From Anaerobacillus alkalilacustris (GTDB lineage Bacteria; Bacillota; Bacilli; Bacillales; Anaerobacillaceae): a stretch of 64,000 nt of DNA. Below the pieces are notes generated by a model. The model saw only the letters and a program-made list of their open reading frames with translations. It searched no databases and was not told the DNA's origin. This document shows positions 60,448 through 64,000 of this stretch, in pieces; the stretch's first letter is position 1; each line of letters starts with the position of its first letter. Position numbers and translations under genes: made by a program. Location of the stretch: contig NZ_MLQR01000030.1 in the NCBI RefSeq assembly GCF_001866005.1, positions 1 to 64,000 on the forward strand. The letters run 5' to 3'.

Positions 60448-61551
60448 ATGAGTAAGCAAAGAGTTGTAGTAAAAATTGGCAGTAGTTCATTAACTAACGT
60501 CCAAGGTGGACTTTCTAAAGAAAAGCTTGTTGAACATGCCAATGCCTTAGCTAATCTTAAAAAACTGGGACATGACGTCATTTTGATCTCATCTGGAGCC
60601 GTTGCTGCCGGGTTTACAAAGTTAGGATATCCTACAAGGCCTGTAACAATTGCCGGAAAACAAGCTGCAGCAGCAGTTGGTCAAGGCTTACTTATGCAAG
60701 GCTACGAAGAAGCATTCGGTCATCATGAAATCGTTGTGGCCCAGCTCCTTTTAACTCGAAATGACTTTTTGAGCAAAGAACAGCACAGTAATGCTTACGC
60801 TGTATTAACAGAACTTATTAGTCGTGGTGTAGTACCTATCATAAACGAAAATGACTCAACCTCTGTTGAAGAGCTTACGTTTGGAGATAATGACATGTTG
60901 TCTGCTTTAGTAGCAGGACTTGTTCATGCGGATTGCTTAATCATTTTAACTGATATTAACGGTCTTTATGATGAGGATCCTCGAAAAAATCCTAATGCAA
61001 AGAAATATCATTACCTTCCTACCATTAACGATGAACTATTAAGTGAAGCTAAAGCTACTGGCTCAAAACTTGGTACTGGTGGTATGAAATCAAAAATTGA
61101 AGCTGCAAAAACAGCGACTTCATTAGGCCTTACTGTCTTTATCGGGACAGGTGTTGGTGAAGAAAAGCTGATAGACATATTAAAAGGGAAAGGTGACGGA
61201 ACATATATCGGCACCGCAAATAAAAAAGTAGTAAAAAATAAAAAGCAGTGGATTGCCCTTCATTCTAATACTAATGGAAACATTGTTATCGACGATGGAG
61301 CCGCTAATGCAATATTAACAAAAGGAAAGAGTTTATTACCAATTGGAATTAAAGAAGTTTCAGGGACATTTCAAAAAGGTGATGTAGTAGAAGTAATCAC
61401 TAGTCGTGGTAAATCCATCGGAAAAGGCCAAGTGAATTATTCTTCTGAGGAACTCCGTGCCATTAAAGGTAAAGCTAGCAAAGAAGCCAAAGAGAAAATA
61501 AACTGTCCATACACTGAAGCTATACATCGAGACCACTGGATTACATTTTAG
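60448..61551 (+). CDS. proB: Glutamate 5-kinase
   Basis: 367 residues. Amino acid kinase fold: [29 protein letters not shown] and [14 protein letters not shown]-terminal PUA domain (about 275-350). First step of proline synthesis. Controlled by the T-box leader. AGAGGGG upstream of the ATG. Confidence 0.95.
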   Translation: MSKQRVVVKIGSSSLTNVQGGLSKEKLVEHANALANLKKLGHDVILISSGAVAAGFTKLGYPTRPVTIAGKQAAAAVGQGLLMQGYEEAFGHHEIVVAQLLLTRNDFLSKEQHSNAYAVLTELISRGVVPIINENDSTSVEELTFGDNDMLSALVAGLVHADCLIILTDINGLYDEDPRKNPNAKKYHYLPTINDELLSEAKATGSKLGTGGMKSKIEAAKTATSLGLTVFIGTGVGEEKLIDILKGKGDGTYIGTANKKVVKNKKQWIALHSNTNGNIVIDDGAANAILTKGKSLLPIGIKEVSGTFQKGDVVEVITSRGKSIGKGQVNYSSEELRAIKGKASKEAKEKINCPYTEAIHRDHWITF

Positions 61552-61561
61552 AGGAGTGAAT

Positions 61562-62812
61562 ATGATGAGTGAACTATTACTTAAAGCAAAAAAAGCAAAC
61601 GAATTAACTGGATTACTAGGTGCCGCTTCAACAGCTGAGAAAAACAGAGCACTAAAATTTATTAGTCAAACATTAGTGACTGAAATGGATTATATTTTAC
61701 AAGAAAATAATAAAGACATCGAGGCAGGAAAAGCGAATGGGCTTTCAGATGGATTGATAGACCGACTTCGATTAACAGAAGCAAGAATTACAGATATGGC
61801 TAACGCTTTAGAACAACTAACTGATTTACACGATCCTGTTGGGGAAATCACCTTTGAAACAGAACGTCCAAATGGCCTATTCCTAAAAAAAATTCGCGTA
61901 CCTTTAGGAGTTATCGGAATGATTTATGAAGCAAGGCCAAATGTAACAGTGGATGCTGCTAGCCTTTGTTTAAAAACAGGTAATGCCGTTTTACTACGTG
62001 GAAGCTCTTCAGCTATAAACTCAAATAAAGCTTTAGTTACTGTCATCCATAAAGGCTTAGAGAAAAGCTCTATCCCTAAGGAAGCCGTTCAACTGATAGA
62101 AGATACAAGCAGAGAAACGGCAGAAAAAATGTTTAAACTAAATGAATACTTAGACGTCCTTATTCCTCGTGGGGGGGCAAACCTTATTCAAACCGTTATA
62201 GAAAAAGCTACTGTGCCCGTTATAGAAACCGGTGTAGGAAACTGTCACGTGTATATTGATGAAACAGCAGAAAAAAGTATGGGTATCGACATTGTAGTGA
62301 ACGCCAAAACACAACGTCCATCTGTTTGTAACGCTTGTGAAACTATAATTGTTCATGAAATATGGGCAAATCAACATTTTACAAGTCTAGTTGATGCTCT
62401 AGTAAGTAAAGGTGTTGAATTACGTGGTGATGATTTAGCAATGCAACTCGATAACCGCGTGAACGCTGCTACCAAGGAAGATTGGGCTACAGAGTTTCTA
62501 AATCTAACGCTAGCTGTAAAAATAGTTAATAATGTTGATGAAGCAATTAATCATATTAATCAATATGGTTCTAAACATACAGAAGCTGTTATTTCAGAAA
62601 CACAAAGTAACGTTGATAAATTTTTCACGTTCGTAGATGCTGCTGCACTTTACCATAATGCTTCAACTCGCTTTACAGATGGATTTGAATTCGGTTTTGG
62701 CGCTGAAATTGGTATTAGTACACAAAAGCTCCATGCAAGAGGCCCAATGGGACTAGACACTTTAACATCTTCAAAATATATCATCTTAGGTAATGGACAA
62801 ATACGTTCATAA
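61562..62812 (+). CDS. proA: Gamma-glutamyl phosphate reductase
   Basis: About 416 residues. ALDH-like fold; [34 protein letters not shown] and the catalytic-cysteine region [10 protein letters not shown]. Second step of proline synthesis. ATG 61562 follows AGAGGAG ten bases after the proB stop. Confidence 0.95.
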   Translation: MMSELLLKAKKANELTGLLGAASTAEKNRALKFISQTLVTEMDYILQENNKDIEAGKANGLSDGLIDRLRLTEARITDMANALEQLTDLHDPVGEITFETERPNGLFLKKIRVPLGVIGMIYEARPNVTVDAASLCLKTGNAVLLRGSSSAINSNKALVTVIHKGLEKSSIPKEAVQLIEDTSRETAEKMFKLNEYLDVLIPRGGANLIQTVIEKATVPVIETGVGNCHVYIDETAEKSMGIDIVVNAKTQRPSVCNACETIIVHEIWANQHFTSLVDALVSKGVELRGDDLAMQLDNRVNAATKEDWATEFLNLTLAVKIVNNVDEAINHINQYGSKHTEAVISETQSNVDKFFTFVDAAALYHNASTRFTDGFEFGFGAEIGISTQKLHARGPMGLDTLTSSKYIILGNGQIRS

Positions 62813-62858
62813 AGAAAAGCAGAATGGTAAAGAGGTAAAGACGAAGGAGAGAGATCAG

Positions 62859-63683
62859 ATGTTAACAGATAAAAAGATTGCCTTTATCGGTGCCGGTAGT
62901 ATGGCTGAAGCGATGATTTCTGGTATTGTAGCAAAAAAATTATTACGACCAGAACAAATTTACGTAACCAATAAACAAAACACGGAAAGATTAAACTTTT
63001 TAGAAGAAAACTATCAAGTACAAACCTTTAAAAATTTTAAAGAAGTAATTCCAAATATGGATATCATTATTTTTGCTATTAAACCTAAAGATATCGCAGC
63101 AACTATTGAAAATATAAAGTCTTACACATCAAAGAATCAATTGTTCATCTCGGTATTAGCTGGAGTTTCAACAACATATATTTCTAAACTTATTGATCAC
63201 AACGCTCCAATAATTAGGACGATGCCAAATACTTCCGCCGCTATTGGTGCCTCCATAACTGCCATTTCTTCCGGAGAGTTTGCTACTCGTGAACATCTAA
63301 CTGTGGCAGAAAAATTATTTGAAGCGATCGGTGAAGTTGTTGTTGTTGAAGAAGAAAAACAGGATGCCATAACTGGTTTATCTGGGTCAGGTCCAGCTTA
63401 TATTTATTATATAATTGAAGCGATGGAAAAAGGAGCAAGTGAAGTCGGATTAGATAAAGATTTAGCTAAGCACCTTATTGCACAAGTACTTATCGGTACA
63501 GCAGAAAGAATTAAAGCAACAGATCTCCCTTCCAAAACTCTTTATCAACAAGTAATGAGTCCAGGCGGCACTACAGAAGCAGGCTTTAAAGCTTTGGAGA
63601 GCTACCAAATTCAAGATGCAATGGTAGAATGTATTAAGAGAGCTGTTGAACGTTCAACAGAACTCGGGAAACTTTATTCTTAA
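62859..63683 (+). CDS. proC: Pyrroline-5-carboxylate reductase
   Basis: About 274 residues from ATG 62859, nine bases after GAAGGAGAG; the longer frame overlaps proA. Rossmann loop FIGAGSMAEAMI near the start and the family signature GLSGSGPAYIYY plus VMSPGGTTEAG. Last step of proline synthesis. Third gene of the T-box operon. Confidence 0.93.
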   Translation: MLTDKKIAFIGAGSMAEAMISGIVAKKLLRPEQIYVTNKQNTERLNFLEENYQVQTFKNFKEVIPNMDIIIFAIKPKDIAATIENIKSYTSKNQLFISVLAGVSTTYISKLIDHNAPIIRTMPNTSAAIGASITAISSGEFATREHLTVAEKLFEAIGEVVVVEEEKQDAITGLSGSGPAYIYYIIEAMEKGASEVGLDKDLAKHLIAQVLIGTAERIKATDLPSKTLYQQVMSPGGTTEAGFKALESYQIQDAMVECIKRAVERSTELGKLYS

Positions 63684-63692
63684 TATTAATAA

Positions 63693-64000
63693 TGCAAGCG
63701 CCTGGTCACGAGCAGCTGCTTTGCTCAAGAGCAAAGCAGCTGCGAAGTAATTCAAGTAGTAGCTTCACTGGGGCGGCCTTTGACTAAAAGCCGCTCTTTG
63801 GCTTCCTACGTCCTTTTAGCGTCTTCTAGTATTGCTTCGTAGTAAGCTTCCTCGAAGCAGTGTTTTGTGCGACGAGTAACCGCCGCAGGAGCAAAGCTGC
63901 ATGAAGCTATTCAGAGACGTTATTCATGTAGTTATTGAAGTCAGTAGCTTGACTGAAGTGACCGAGCTCGTAGGCTGCTTGCGCTAGACAGTTTTCAAGT
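63693..64000. repeat. Dispersed intergenic repeat region, running to the window edge
   Basis: Starts AAGCGCCTGGTC, contains a strong hairpin GAGCAGCTGCTTTGCT/AGCAAAGCAGCTGC, includes a diverged copy of block A (63860-63953) and ends GCGCTAGACAGTTTTCAAGT as block B does. No gene seen. Confidence 0.65.

Noticed and set aside
1-64000. CRISPR array
   Set aside because: No regularly spaced repeat set and no cas genes were seen.

Overview
The window is low-GC Firmicutes DNA from a spore-forming Bacillaceae chromosome. The evidence is a small acid-soluble spore protein gene (sspH type), a manganese-dependent pyrophosphatase, a YolD/UvrX DNA-repair pair behind Bacillus-type SOS boxes, a proline T-box leader in front of proB-proA-proC, strong AGGAGG-type ribosome binding sites, and dispersed intergenic repeats of the Bacillus kind. 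Species cannot be fixed from the sequence alone.

Layout: (1) 1-4698, chromosomal genes: a partial reverse gene, a ThiF/MoeB E1-like enzyme, a methyltransferase, a DEDDh exonuclease and ppaC. (2) 4784-53463, a complete-looking prophage of about 48.7 kb with HK97-type head genes and a siphovirus-type tail, inserted by a large serine integrase into the 3' end of a glutamine-dependent asparagine synthetase gene. The last codons of that gene are stranded at 4699-4795 and the rest lies at 53391-55214. The two ends share a 12-bp core (TGCCCGAACCAC), and the phage sides rejoin into an attP with 16-bp inverted arms, so the boundaries are firm. (3) 53464-64000, chromosomal genes: asnB/asnO, sspH, an IS200/IS605 relic, a low-molecular-weight phosphatase, the yolD-uvrX SOS operon, a short-chain dehydrogenase, a nagA stub, and the T-box-controlled proline operon.

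Inside the prophage, most genes are on the minus strand. Reading from right to left: serine integrase, ImmA-type peptidase and CI-type repressor (plus strand); a divergent Cro-type gene and early operon (FEN-type exonuclease, Rha-type protein with embedded palindromic repeats, DnaD-like initiator, DnaC-type loader, dUTPase, many small genes); ArpU late regulator; terminase small subunit, HNH-kinase fusion, putative cos, second small subunit, large terminase, portal, protease, capsid, connectors, tail, tape measure, Dit, Tal and an M14-peptidase tail protein; an accessory island with abortive-infection-like genes; a second tyrosine recombinase; then XhlA, holin and amidase.

The most unusual part is 4854-11090, between the lysis genes and attL. 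It reads as a single minus-strand unit with an XRE regulator, a ParM-like actin, two ParR-like proteins, two tiny membrane peptides, a pilin-like two-helix protein, an M23 peptidase with C-terminal membrane helices, and an 858-residue VirB4/TraC/HerA-like ATPase with atypical Walker motifs. It looks like a plasmid segregation cassette joined to a stripped-down type IV secretion or DNA-translocation module with no relaxase, carried by a phage. This is the best candidate for an undescribed system. Other notable signals are three multi-hairpin intergenic structures, three palindromic repeats inside the rha-like gene lying in different reading frames, and the interruption of what may be a sporulation asparagine synthetase gene.
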